47,702 nucleotides of DNA from assembly GCA_014377785.1 (NCBI GenBank), contig JACMOZ010000150.1, positions 1 to 47,702 of the forward strand, in the 5' to 3' direction. Source of the stretch: Aeromicrobium sp. Its GTDB lineage: Bacteria; Actinomycetota; Actinomycetes; Propionibacteriales; Nocardioidaceae. Below are positions 1 to 8,269 of this stretch, piece after piece. The notes beneath the pieces were generated by a model, which saw only the letters and a list, made by a program, of their open reading frames with translations, did no database searches and had not been told where the DNA came from. Every line of letters starts with the position of its first letter. Position 1 is the first letter of the stretch. Position numbers and translations under genes: made by a program.

Positions 1-117
1 GATTGCCAAGACCGAGGAGTCCGCTCAACGCTGAAGCGCAATCAAAGAAACGTCATTTTGGCCGTCCGAGCCCCGTGCGAATTGCAGGCCCTCGGGCGGT
101 AAGAAAATGCCAGCACA

Positions 118-123
118 TAGGCT
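118..123 (+). promoter_or_regulatory. -10 element of a leaderless promoter for the Cdd1-like gene
   Basis: The hexamer TAGGCT is followed by exactly six bases (GGCGCC) and then the GTG at 130. That would put the transcription start at the start codon. The same 12-base string stands in front of the minus-strand plsC gene at 8234-8245. A short hairpin (GCCAGC at 109-114, GCTGGC at 121-126) overlaps the element. No convincing Shine-Dalgarno is present. Confidence 0.45.
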
Positions 124-129
124 GGCGCC

Positions 130-396
130 GTGGCCGTGAAACTCCCCCAGTGTGACCGCCTCGAAGACCTGCCAGGTGTCGGCAAAGCCGTCGTCAAAGA
201 CTTGAGGCGCATGGGTTATGTGACTCCCGCCGAACTGACCGGCAAGGATCCGAACGCCCTATACGAGCAGATCGAGACGCTCGACGGGCCGACGGATCGC
301 TGCATGCTCTACACCTTCCGTTCTGTCACCTACGCGTTGTCGACCGACAAACCCGAGGCAGAAAAGCTGCTGTGGTGGAACTGGAAAGAACGCTAG
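130..396 (+). CDS. Helix-hairpin-helix protein, Cdd1 family
   Basis: This 88-residue protein resembles the Cdd1 (pathogenicity locus) helix-hairpin-helix family. It carries an HhH core, LPGVGKAVVKDLRRMG, at about residues 14-29, the type of motif that contacts nucleic-acid backbone. A C-terminal helical part ends in WWNWKER. The length is normal for the family, whose molecular role is not established; a DNA- or RNA-binding function is inference from the fold. The GTG at 130 is chosen because a -10-like hexamer lies six bases upstream. A second GTG at 136 is an alternative. The gene stands alone, and the iron box for the next operon begins 44 bases after its stop. Confidence 0.7.
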   Translation: MAVKLPQCDRLEDLPGVGKAVVKDLRRMGYVTPAELTGKDPNALYEQIETLDGPTDRCMLYTFRSVTYALSTDKPEAEKLLWWNWKER

Positions 397-439
397 CGAT
401 TCGGGGCCACCCGCCTATGCGGCGCCATCGCTCGGTAGG

Positions 440-458
440 TAAGGTTAGGCATACCTGA
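440..458 (+). promoter_or_regulatory. IdeR/DtxR iron box upstream of the iron ABC transporter operon
   Basis: The 19-mer TAAGGTTAGGCATACCTGA closely matches the actinobacterial IdeR/DtxR consensus TTAGGTTAGGCTAACCTAA. It runs into a -10-like TGATAAT at 456-462, so a bound repressor would cover the promoter. The expected behaviour is repression when Fe(II) is replete and expression when iron is scarce. The regulator gene itself is not in the window. Confidence 0.85.
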
Positions 459-487
459 TAATGCCCACGAGGAACGGTAATCACCAC

Positions 488-1495
488 ATGAGACGAATAC
501 TGGCCGCCACAGTGGCAGTTGTAGCGATGGTCCCCATGCTCGCCGCGTGCGGGAGCAGTAACGACAAGCCATTTATCACGGTTTACAACGCCCAGCACAA
601 GGAACTCCTGGATGAAATGGTGCCCGGTTTCACGAAGGAAACGGGTATCGACGTCAAACTGCGAAACGGCGACGATTTCGAATTGGCCAATCAACTCGTG
701 CAGGAAGGCTCGGCTTCGCCGGCCGATGTGTTCCTCACCGAAAATTCGCCGGCGATGTCTCTCGTGGACCGTAAAGGCCTCTTCGCCTCTGTTGACAAGT
801 CAACGCTCGCGCAGGTCCCCGCGCAATATTCACCCTCGACCGGCAACTGGGCCGGTTTCGCCGCACGTTCGACGGTCCTGGCCTACAACACCGCTGCGGT
901 GAAAGACGCCGAACTTCCGGCGTCGATTCTCGATCTGGCCAATCCCGAATGGAAGGGCAAAGTCGCTTTCTCGCCGACCGGCGCCGACTTCCAGGCCATT
1001 GTGAGTGCCGTGCTCGAAACCAGTGGTGAAGCCGCGACCAAGACCTGGCTCGCGGGCCTTAAGACCAATGGAACTGTCTATGACGGCAACAGCACTGTGA
1101 TGAAAGCGGTCAACTCCGGCGAGGTCGAGGTTGGCGTTATTTACCACTACTACTGGTACGGCGATCAGGCCGAGTCCGGCGCCAACAGCGACAACATCAA
1201 AATCCACTTCTTTGGCAACAAGGACCCGGGTGCCTTCGTCAGCGTTTCCGGCGCCGGCGCACTCAAGTCGAGTGACAAGTTGAGCGATGCGCAGAAGTTC
1301 CTCAAGTATCTGAACGGCACTACCGGACAGCAGGCCCTTGCCGACGGCAAAGCCTTTGAATATCCGATTAACCCGGCCGTAGCAGTGAAGTCACCGGTCA
1401 AACCGTTCGGCGAACTCGATCCGCCTATCATCGACGTTGCCAACCTCAACGGCCCGAAGGTGATTTCGATGATGCAGGAAGCCGGTTTCCTCTGA
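488..1495 (+). CDS. Ferric-iron ABC transporter, substrate-binding lipoprotein (FbpA-like)
   Basis: This is a 335-residue extracellular solute-binding lipoprotein of the FbpA/SfuA/AfuA type that would capture Fe(III) outside the membrane. It starts MRRILAATV and reaches a lipobox LAAC at about residue 20. The motif HYYWYGDQ near residue 228 holds the adjacent tyrosines that usually ligate iron. The ATG at 488 is preferred over one at 461: it follows a GAGGAACGG Shine-Dalgarno and places the signal peptide at the N terminus. It is the first gene of a three-gene operon whose promoter carries an IdeR box. A neighbouring permease with two fused domains and a TOBE-containing ATPase support the Fe(III) assignment. 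The exact substrate (free Fe(III) or a complex) is not visible. Confidence 0.85.
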   Translation: MRRILAATVAVVAMVPMLAACGSSNDKPFITVYNAQHKELLDEMVPGFTKETGIDVKLRNGDDFELANQLVQEGSASPADVFLTENSPAMSLVDRKGLFASVDKSTLAQVPAQYSPSTGNWAGFAARSTVLAYNTAAVKDAELPASILDLANPEWKGKVAFSPTGADFQAIVSAVLETSGEAATKTWLAGLKTNGTVYDGNSTVMKAVNSGEVEVGVIYHYYWYGDQAESGANSDNIKIHFFGNKDPGAFVSVSGAGALKSSDKLSDAQKFLKYLNGTTGQQALADGKAFEYPINPAVAVKSPVKPFGELDPPIIDVANLNGPKVISMMQEAGFL

Positions 1496-1500
1496 TCGAT

Positions 1501-3060
1501 ATGGATGCGCCGCTCGCACCGATCGGTGCGCCGCGCCAGCGTCGACTGGCACCGCCATTCCTGCTTGTCGCAGGCTTGGCGGTGGCAGTGCTGACCCTGA
1601 TTCCGATTGGCTTCATCGCCGTCTACACGGTGATCATCGGTCCGGGTGAGGCGTGGGACCTTCTCATACGACCGCGCATCGGCGAATTGTTGTGGAACAC
1701 GGCACGACTCGTGGTTGTCGGCTGCTTACTCAGCATCGGATTGGGCCTCGCCTGCGCCTGGCTCGTCGAACGGACGAACGTACCGTGCCGCCGGTTGTGG
1801 CATGTGCTGCTGGCCGCGCCTCTGGCAGTCCCGGCCTTCGTCAACAGTTATGGATGGGTGTCGCTGACTCACAGCGTCGAGGGATTCGGCGGCGCTGCCC
1901 TGATCGTCACGCTGTCCTATTTCCCGTTGGTCTATCTTCCGGTCGCTGCGGCGCTCCGGGGCCTCGATCCGGCCCTCGAAGAGGCTTCATATTCGCTCAA
2001 CAACAACGCCTGGCAAACGTTTTGGCGGGTTGTCGTTCCACAATTGCGTCCCGCGATCCTCGGTGGCACCTTGCTGGTCGGACTCCATCTGCTCGCCGAG
2101 TTCGGCGCCCTGCAGATGCTGCGGTTTCCGACGTTCACGACCGCGATCTATGACCAATACCGCTCGTCGTTCAATGGTCCGGCGGCCAATATGATCGCCA
2201 GTGTGCTCGTGCTCTGTTGCCTTGTCCTCCTGCTCGCAGAGTTGAAACTCCGCGGAAACAGAAGACTGTCGCGTGTCGGCGGGGGCGCAGCGCGGGCGAC
2301 ATCGCCTTATCGACTTGGCAGGTTCACCGTTCCGTCCCTACTTGCACTGGCCGCCCTTGTCGTCCTCGCCCTGGGCGTGCCGCTTGGGAGCCTCGTTTAC
2401 TGGCTCGCCGTGGGGACGTCAACAGCATTCCCGCTGGGCGCACTCGGAACCGCCGCGACCACGTCCCTGCTGCTCGGCGCGACCGCCGCCGTGCTGACCA
2501 CGGTCTTTGCGCTTCCCGTTGCGTGGATTGCCATTCGCTATCGCGGAGTCGCCAGCAACATCGTCGAGCGCAGCACCTATATCGGCAATGCCTTGCCGGG
2601 CATCGTGGTCGCGCTGGCCCTCGTGACCGTCTCGATCCACGTCGCCCAACCGATTTATCAGACGTATGTCTTGCTGGTGCTGGCCTATTCGATCATGTTT
2701 TTGCCACGTGCGGTGGTCAATGTCCGGGCCGCTTTGGAACAGGCTCCGCCGTTGCTCGATGACGTCGCGCACAGTCTCGGCGTCAGCTCGTTGGCGACAG
2801 TTCGACGCGTGACGCTGCCGCTCATGATTCCCGGCCTCGGTGCGGGTGGCGCGCTCGTATTCCTGGCGGTGGCCACGGAGCTCACCGCAACGCTTTTGCT
2901 TGCCCCGATCGGCACCACGACACTGGCGACTGAATTCTGGTCGAATTCTTCGTCGCTGGCCTATGGTGCCGCAGCGCCCTATGCGCTGTTGATGATCCTC
3001 ATCTCGATCCCGGCGACCTATTTGTTGAGCAGAAATGTGAAGGGTTCGGTCGTTCCATGA
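1501..3060 (+). CDS. Ferric-iron ABC transporter permease with two fused domains (FbpB-like)
   Basis: This 519-residue inner-membrane permease carries two repeated BinP-type transport domains, as in FbpB/SfuB/HitB. The first domain spans about residues 60-245 and the second about 320-510. Each ends with an EAA-type loop that docks on the ATPase: EEASYSLNNNAWQTFWRVVVP around residues 160-180, and DDVAHSLGVSSLATVRRVTLP around 420-440. About twelve hydrophobic segments are visible. The ATG at 1501 lies five bases after the lipoprotein stop, and the end overlaps the ATPase start as ATGA. A fused double permease next to an FbpA-like protein and an iron box is the standard layout of Fe(III) importers. 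Confidence 0.85.
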   Translation: MDAPLAPIGAPRQRRLAPPFLLVAGLAVAVLTLIPIGFIAVYTVIIGPGEAWDLLIRPRIGELLWNTARLVVVGCLLSIGLGLACAWLVERTNVPCRRLWHVLLAAPLAVPAFVNSYGWVSLTHSVEGFGGAALIVTLSYFPLVYLPVAAALRGLDPALEEASYSLNNNAWQTFWRVVVPQLRPAILGGTLLVGLHLLAEFGALQMLRFPTFTTAIYDQYRSSFNGPAANMIASVLVLCCLVLLLAELKLRGNRRLSRVGGGAARATSPYRLGRFTVPSLLALAALVVLALGVPLGSLVYWLAVGTSTAFPLGALGTAATTSLLLGATAAVLTTVFALPVAWIAIRYRGVASNIVERSTYIGNALPGIVVALALVTVSIHVAQPIYQTYVLLVLAYSIMFLPRAVVNVRAALEQAPPLLDDVAHSLGVSSLATVRRVTLPLMIPGLGAGGALVFLAVATELTATLLLAPIGTTTLATEFWSNSSSLAYGAAAPYALLMILISIPATYLLSRNVKGSVVP

Positions 3061-4100
3061 CCTCATTGACAATCAAGGGCATCACCAAGAGTTTCGGCGC
3101 CGCCACGGTCCTCACCGGAGTCGATCTCGAGGTTCCGACCGGTGGCATCGGCGCCATTCTCGGTCCTTCGGGTTGCGGCAAGACGACCTTGCTGCGCATC
3201 ATCGCCGGCTTCCTCCACCCCGATGGCGGCATCGTGTCGTTCGGGGATCGTACGGTCGTCGGTGACGGGCATTTTGTGTCGCCGCAAAAGCGCCGTGTCG
3301 GTTATGTGCCCCAGGAAGGCGCGTTGTTCCCCCATCTCGATGTGCTGTCCAACATTGCTTTCGGATTGCCGCGTGCCCAACGCCGCGGCGCCCATCTTGC
3401 CGAGCTGCTCGACCTCGTCGAGTTGCCCTCGGCGATCGCCAACCGCTATCCGCATGAATTATCCGGCGGACAGCAGCAACGCGTCGCCCTTGCCCGTGCG
3501 CTGGCGCCCAACCCGGCACTGGTCCTGCTCGACGAACCATTCTCCTCACTCGATGCCGGTTTGCGCGAAAGCACCGGGCGAGCGGTGGCCCGGGTGCTTC
3601 GTACGGCCGGAGCGACCGCGGTGCTGGTGACCCACGACCAGGGCGAGGCGCTGTCGTTGGCCGATCATGTCGCGGTCATGCGCGACGGCGCTATCGCTCA
3701 AGTAGCCACGCCGACGCAGATCTATCTCAATCCGGTGGACCCGGGCGTCGCCGCCTTCGTCGGTGGCGCGGCGATCCTGCCGGCCCAAATCGAGGGCATC
3801 AGCGCGCGTTGCGTGCTCGGCGCTCTCGCAGTTGAGCCTCAGCACGCCCGCGGCGAAGCCCTGGTGTTGATCCGGCCCGAACAGATTGCCATTGGCGCGT
3901 GCGGGTCCGGCGGAGTCGAGGCACGAGTGACTGACGTGAGTTATTACGGCCACGACACGGCGGTTCACCTGACGGTGCTGCCCGCCGGACCCGATGTCAT
4001 CGCTCGTATCGCCGGGCGGGAAGTTCCTGACCGGGGGACCCTCGTGGATCTCAAGGTCCATGGATCGGTCACGGTCTTCGCTCCGGCTGCGCAGTTCTGA
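3057..4100 (+). CDS. Ferric-iron ABC transporter ATP-binding protein (FbpC-like)
   Basis: This 347-residue ATPase energises the importer from the cytoplasm. Visible motifs are the Walker A GPSGCGKTT (about 36-44), the Q-loop YVPQEGALFPH, the signature LSGGQQQRVALARAL (about 137), the Walker B LVLLDEPFSSLD and the H-loop VTHDQGEAL. A C-terminal TOBE-like region (about 240-345) contains the IRPEQI motif common in FbpC/CysA-type ATPases. The start overlaps the permease stop by four bases, so translation is probably coupled. It is the last gene of the operon; the second iron box begins 28 bases after its stop. Confidence 0.88.
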   Translation: MTSLTIKGITKSFGAATVLTGVDLEVPTGGIGAILGPSGCGKTTLLRIIAGFLHPDGGIVSFGDRTVVGDGHFVSPQKRRVGYVPQEGALFPHLDVLSNIAFGLPRAQRRGAHLAELLDLVELPSAIANRYPHELSGGQQQRVALARALAPNPALVLLDEPFSSLDAGLRESTGRAVARVLRTAGATAVLVTHDQGEALSLADHVAVMRDGAIAQVATPTQIYLNPVDPGVAAFVGGAAILPAQIEGISARCVLGALAVEPQHARGEALVLIRPEQIAIGACGSGGVEARVTDVSYYGHDTAVHLTVLPAGPDVIARIAGREVPDRGTLVDLKVHGSVTVFAPAAQF

Positions 4101-4128
4101 TTCAGCACAGTTAGGCAGCCACTTGTAC

Positions 4129-4147
4129 TGAGGTTAGGCTAACCTAA
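4129..4147 (+). promoter_or_regulatory. IdeR/DtxR iron box in front of the A-carrier-acyltransferase gene
   Basis: TGAGGTTAGGCTAACCTAA differs from the canonical IdeR operator at one position and contains the perfect inner palindrome GGTTAGGCTAACC apart from its centre. It abuts a -10-like TAGGAT at 4148-4153, which lies exactly six bases before the GTG at 4160. A bound repressor would therefore occlude a leaderless promoter. This is the better of the two iron boxes in the window. Confidence 0.9.
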
Positions 4148-4159
4148 TAGGATGGTCGC

Positions 4160-6730
4160 GTGTTTCCGCAACCGTCAGCGTCGCTCACCGGATCGCGACG
4201 CCTCTTCGACCTCAGTACTTTCGGCGATCGCGTCGCGTTGACGACGGTCGAGGGTGAACTGACCTACAGCGAACTCGACGAGCGCGTGCGCGAGACAAGC
4301 GCTCGGCTCGGCACGACGCGCCGTCTCGTCCTGATTGCCGGGGCGAACGACGTCGAGACGATCGTGGCTTATCTCGCCGCCCTCGATGGCCGTCATCCCG
4401 TCCTGCTTGCCGCCGGTGACAGCGGCAGGCACCTGGACAGCACCATCCGCGACTACGACCCCGATGTGGTGTTTTCCCGTCACAATGAGGAGTGGAGCCT
4501 GACAGAGCGCCAAGAGGGCACGGCCCACCGGCTGCATCCGGACCTCGCAGTCTTGTTGAGCACATCGGGATCGACCGGCTCGTCGAAACTTGTGCGGTTG
4601 TCGCGCGACAATATCCGCAGCAATGCACTGAGCATCGCCGACTACCTTGGCATCAGACCGACGGACCGCGCCGCGACGACTCTGCCGGTGCACTATTGCT
4701 ACGGATTGTCGGTTGTCAACAGCCACCTCATCACCGGTGCCGGCCTTGTCGTCACCGACTTGTCAGTGGTCGATCGCTGCTTCTGGGACTTGTTCGACCG
4801 TGCGGGGGCCACAACTTTCGCCGGTGTCCCCTACACCTTCGATCTGCTCGACAATTGCGGATTCGCCGGCCGCGACCTGCCGCAATTGCGCTATGTCACC
4901 CAGGCGGGTGGCAAACTCTCTCCCGATCGCGTCGCGCGCTTCGCCCGACTGGGGATCGAAAGGGATTGGGACTTCTACGTCATGTATGGCCAGACGGAGG
5001 CGACAGCGCGGATGGCGTACCTGCCGCCCGCACTGGCGTGTGATCGGCCCGAGGCGATCGGCGTGCCCATCCCGGGTGGGCAATTTCGCCTGGATCCGCT
5101 GCCCGGCGGCGAGGCCGATACAGGCGAACTCGTCTATGCCGGATCCAACGTGATGATGGGCTACGCCGAATCGCCCGACGACCTCGCGCTCGGACTGACG
5201 GTGACGGAATTGCGCACGGGCGACATTGCCCGCCAGGACCCCGACGGGCTTTACGAAGTCATCGGGCGGAGGAGCCGCTTTGCCAAGGTGTTCGGTCTCC
5301 GCCTCGACCTCGACGGCCTGGAACGTATGCTCGCCGACCGCGGGACGCCGGCCCTTTGCGTCGCAGCCGGCGACAGCCTTTACGCCTTCTCGACACGTCG
5401 ACGGGATTTGGCGTCGATCGGTTCGGGTATCGCCGAACACTGCGGCATTCCACGCCGCGCGGTCCATACGAGCTTCATCGAGCGTGAGCCGCGGACGGCG
5501 AACGGCAAGACCGACTTCGGCGCGCTTGACCGGCAAGCCGGGATCATCGCCGACCGGCGGTCCATGCTCCGGTCGACACCGGAGCGGGCCCAGGTCTCCG
5601 TCGCCTCCCTGCGCGACCTCTATGCCGAACTCCTCGCCCGGCCCGACGCGACTGGGACGAGTAGTTTCGTAAGCCTCGGCGGTGATTCGCTGTCCTACGT
5701 GGAACTGTCTGTTCGGCTCGGCGGGATTCTCGGCCATGTGCCGCGCGATTGGCACACCCGGCCGATCTGCGAACTCGTCGATGAGACCGACCGGCCGCGC
5801 CGCCGGGGCGCGTTCCTTGAGACTTCGGTCCTGTTGCGTGCGGTCGCGATCCTGCTGATCGTCGGTACTCATGCCAACCTCTTCACGGTCCTCGGCGGGG
5901 CACACCTTTTGTTGGCGGTCGCCGGCTACAATTTCGCCCGTTTTCAGGTGAGTTCGGCCCCTCGGGTTGACCGGCTCCGACGCGGACTCGGCGCCATCGC
6001 CCAGATCGCCGTTCCCAGCATGATTTGGATCGGTCTCGTCGCCTTCTCGCAGCGAACATATGAGTGGAAGACACTGTTTTTCCTCAATGGACTGCTGGGC
6101 AGCGACACGTGGACCGACCAATGGCAGTTCTGGTTCCTCGAAACCCTGATCTGGACGCTGGCCGCGGTGGTGGCTCTGCTCGCAATCCCATGGGTGGACG
6201 TCGCCGAGCGAGCGTCGCCGTTCGGCTTCGCGCTCGGCGTGCTCGCAGTGGGTCTGGCATTGCGTTACGGACTGACCGGCATCGAATCCGGACCGATCGA
6301 GCGCTACATGCCTTCGATCGTGTTTTGGTGCTTTGCCCTCGGGTGGGCAGCGGCAAAGGCAAGCCGAAAGTGGCAGCGTGTGGTGGTCAGCCTGCCCATT
6401 GCGGCAACCGTCCCCGGATTCTTCGGCGGCGACGTCCAGCGCGAAGCATTCATCGTCGCCGGCATGCTGCTGCTCGTCTGGCTCACCGGCATCCAAGCGC
6501 CCAGGATTGCGACCGCGTCGCTGGGTGTCGTGGCGAGTGCCTCGCTCTTCATCTATCTCACGCACTGGCAGGTCTACCCCAACCTGGAGGTGGACCATTC
6601 GCTACTCGCGGTGATCTGCTCACTCGCCGTGGGCGTCGCCTATTGGCGGGCGTCGAGGAGGAGCATGAGGAGGCTGAACGGGCTGTTGCGGCCCAAACAA
6701 CGGCCTTCGATTCGTGTGCCTCTAGGTTGA
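4160..6730 (+). CDS. Iron-regulated adenylation - carrier - membrane acyltransferase (AT3) fusion
   Basis: This 856-residue chain has three parts. Residues 1-455 are an ANL-superfamily adenylation domain with LSTSGSTGSSK (133-143), YGQTE (276-280), RTGD (352-355) and the catalytic lysine in TANGK (446-450). Residues 485-545 are a carrier domain with the phosphopantetheine serine in LGGDS (506-510). Residues 553-840 are an acyltransferase-3 membrane domain with about ten helices and the family Arg (560) and His (571). The expected chemistry is activation of a carboxylic acid, loading on the carrier, and transfer by the membrane domain to an acceptor, like DltA, DltC and DltB in one protein. 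The substrate is unknown. The stretch TTFAGVPYTFDLL resembles acyl/aryl ligases more than amino-acid NRPS domains. A role in siderophore or envelope acylation is inference from the iron box. Confidence 0.8.
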   Translation: MFPQPSASLTGSRRLFDLSTFGDRVALTTVEGELTYSELDERVRETSARLGTTRRLVLIAGANDVETIVAYLAALDGRHPVLLAAGDSGRHLDSTIRDYDPDVVFSRHNEEWSLTERQEGTAHRLHPDLAVLLSTSGSTGSSKLVRLSRDNIRSNALSIADYLGIRPTDRAATTLPVHYCYGLSVVNSHLITGAGLVVTDLSVVDRCFWDLFDRAGATTFAGVPYTFDLLDNCGFAGRDLPQLRYVTQAGGKLSPDRVARFARLGIERDWDFYVMYGQTEATARMAYLPPALACDRPEAIGVPIPGGQFRLDPLPGGEADTGELVYAGSNVMMGYAESPDDLALGLTVTELRTGDIARQDPDGLYEVIGRRSRFAKVFGLRLDLDGLERMLADRGTPALCVAAGDSLYAFSTRRRDLASIGSGIAEHCGIPRRAVHTSFIEREPRTANGKTDFGALDRQAGIIADRRSMLRSTPERAQVSVASLRDLYAELLARPDATGTSSFVSLGGDSLSYVELSVRLGGILGHVPRDWHTRPICELVDETDRPRRRGAFLETSVLLRAVAILLIVGTHANLFTVLGGAHLLLAVAGYNFARFQVSSAPRVDRLRRGLGAIAQIAVPSMIWIGLVAFSQRTYEWKTLFFLNGLLGSDTWTDQWQFWFLETLIWTLAAVVALLAIPWVDVAERASPFGFALGVLAVGLALRYGLTGIESGPIERYMPSIVFWCFALGWAAAKASRKWQRVVVSLPIAATVPGFFGGDVQREAFIVAGMLLLVWLTGIQAPRIATASLGVVASASLFIYLTHWQVYPNLEVDHSLLAVICSLAVGVAYWRASRRSMRRLNGLLRPKQRPSIRVPLG

Positions 6731-6734
6731 ATCC

Positions 6735-7490
6735 ATGAGTCGCAATGACGGTGATGCCGTTGAAGTTCGCGTCGCCATCCGGCCGACAGGCAGTCCCGCT
6801 CTTGGTTCGGACCCGGTGGAGTCAATCGCTCGCGAGATCGGGACCTTTGGGATTGCCGGTCGGGCCATTGATGGAGCCGCTTTGGGTATTCCCGGGTGGA
6901 TTCACGAGCGCGAAGGTGTGGGGCCGACCTGGCAAACGATTGAGCAGGCGGGGGCCGACAGTCCCGACACGCACAAATGGGTGGCCGAAGTCGTCGAAAA
7001 CCTGGGCTTCGGTGAGCCCGATATCAGCGAGTTTGTCGCACAGTTCGATCTGGACAACGAGGCCACAGTCCATTTCAGGGCGCAGCTCCGACGGCTTGAA
7101 CCCGACTTCAATGAGTTGGCGAAACTTCTCCGATTGCCTTCAGAAGTCGGCCAGATCCTCGTCGGCGCCCCGGCAATGATCGACCGACCGGGATTCGAAG
7201 TCTTCGAACCGCACTCGCCGCGAAACCTCATACGCGATGAATTCAACAGGGTGCCAACCGGTCCGGGATTCTTCGATCGGATCCAGCGTGCCGCGGTCCA
7301 GGGCTCGCGTTGGCATATCGGGGCGAACTTGTTTTTTCTTGCGATCTGTGTGCTGACAGTGGGAGACACGTTCCGTGGCCGGACACCTCTGTGGGTGGGC
7401 GTGCTCGCCGGGTTATTCGGGATACTCACCGTTGTCGACCATGTTCTGCGCGTTCGCTTTCGGCGGCGACGACGTCAGGTTTCTGATTAA
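6735..7490 (+). CDS. Uncharacterised protein with two C-terminal membrane helices
   Basis: I do not recognise this 251-residue protein. Residues 1-190 look soluble and acidic, with few aromatic clusters. Two hydrophobic segments near 195-215 and 220-240 form a hairpin, followed by a very basic tail (RVRFRRRRRQ) that should stay cytoplasmic. It starts four bases after the acyltransferase fusion, so it may be co-transcribed with it. A TAGGTT hexamer six bases before its ATG could also give it its own leaderless promoter. It overlaps the tail of plsC by three bases in convergent orientation. A function linked to the fusion protein is possible but not shown. Confidence 0.6.
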   Translation: MSRNDGDAVEVRVAIRPTGSPALGSDPVESIAREIGTFGIAGRAIDGAALGIPGWIHEREGVGPTWQTIEQAGADSPDTHKWVAEVVENLGFGEPDISEFVAQFDLDNEATVHFRAQLRRLEPDFNELAKLLRLPSEVGQILVGAPAMIDRPGFEVFEPHSPRNLIRDEFNRVPTGPGFFDRIQRAAVQGSRWHIGANLFFLAICVLTVGDTFRGRTPLWVGVLAGLFGILTVVDHVLRVRFRRRRRQVSD

Positions 7491-8233
7491 CTAGTCATCC
7501 CGCGCGCGGCTGCCTTCGCTTCCATTTCCTTGCGCTCGATCTCGTTGGCTTGTTCGAGTGTTGGCGCGGTGCCGCCCATGGAGGCCGGCACCCAAAACTC
7601 ACCGACGGGGTGTGGCCCATAGGCCTTCTTGACGTCTTCGAGAAGCGCCAGCATCGCGACGCGAAGCGCTTTCGTCAACGACTCGGCATCACCCTCGGCT
7701 GGTATGGGTGCTCCAACGGACACGGCAACAGGCGTTTTGGTGCGCCCGAGATGATTGGGATGACCCTTGGGCGCAATGCGCTGTGATCCCCATACGACCG
7801 CGGGAATGATCGGGACGCCGGCTTCGAGCGCCATCCGGGCGGCGCCGGACTTGAATTCCTTGAGTTCATAACTCCGGCTGATGGTCGCTTCGGGGTAGAC
7901 GCCGACCACCTCGCCGGCCTGGAGTTCTCTCACCGCAGCGATATACGCATCGCGACCGGCAGAACGATCGACCAGAATCACCCGGCAACTCCACATGAGC
8001 CAACGCAGGATGGGGTTTTTCTTCAGCTCGACCTTGCCCATGAATCGGAGGTATCTGTTGTCGCGCTTGATCACTTCCACGGCGATGTAGGTGAAATCGA
8101 CATAACTTGTGTGGTTGATCGCGACGACCGCGCCGCCGCTCGCAGGGAGTAGCCCGGCTCCGACACGCGTCGTCTTATGACCGGCAAAGCGGTTGTAGGT
8201 GCGAAGGAAAACAGCCAGCGCCCAATAGATCAT
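7487..8233 (-). CDS. 1-acyl-sn-glycerol-3-phosphate acyltransferase family protein (PlsC-like)
   Basis: This 248-residue member of the PlsC/LPLAT family acylates lysophosphatidate, or a related acceptor, at the membrane. The catalytic NHTSYVDF block (an NHX4D variant, about residues 40-47) and the acceptor-site block VYPEATISRS (about 131) are present. A hydrophobic N terminus (IYWALAVFL) should anchor it. The ATG at 8233 is preceded by TAGGCT plus six bases, consistent with a leaderless transcript. The exact acyl acceptor cannot be read from sequence; actinobacterial genomes usually hold several such paralogues. Confidence 0.8.
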   Translation of the reverse strand: MIYWALAVFLRTYNRFAGHKTTRVGAGLLPASGGAVVAINHTSYVDFTYIAVEVIKRDNRYLRFMGKVELKKNPILRWLMWSCRVILVDRSAGRDAYIAAVRELQAGEVVGVYPEATISRSYELKEFKSGAARMALEAGVPIIPAVVWGSQRIAPKGHPNHLGRTKTPVAVSVGAPIPAEGDAESLTKALRVAMLALLEDVKKAYGPHPVGEFWVPASMGGTAPTLEQANEIERKEMEAKAAARGMTS

Positions 8234-8239
8234 GGCGCC

Positions 8240-8245
8240 AGCCTA
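8240..8245 (-). promoter_or_regulatory. -10 element of a leaderless promoter for the PlsC-like gene
   Basis: On the minus strand TAGGCT is followed by GGCGCC and then the ATG at 8233. The 12-mer is identical to the one before the gene at 130. Confidence 0.4.
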
Positions 8246-8269
8246 GTGACCACCTTGGGGCATTGGCGG

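Noticed and set aside
2-34. Possible 3' end of an upstream gene reading IAKTEESAQR then TGA
   Set aside because: Only ten codons are visible and another frame is also open across the region, so it cannot be supported as a gene.
4763-6598. Long minus-strand open frame (611 codons) opposite the A-carrier-AT3 gene
   Set aside because: It is a shadow: low-complexity, rich in Arg/Gln/Asp, with no recognisable family, and lies wholly inside a well-supported gene.
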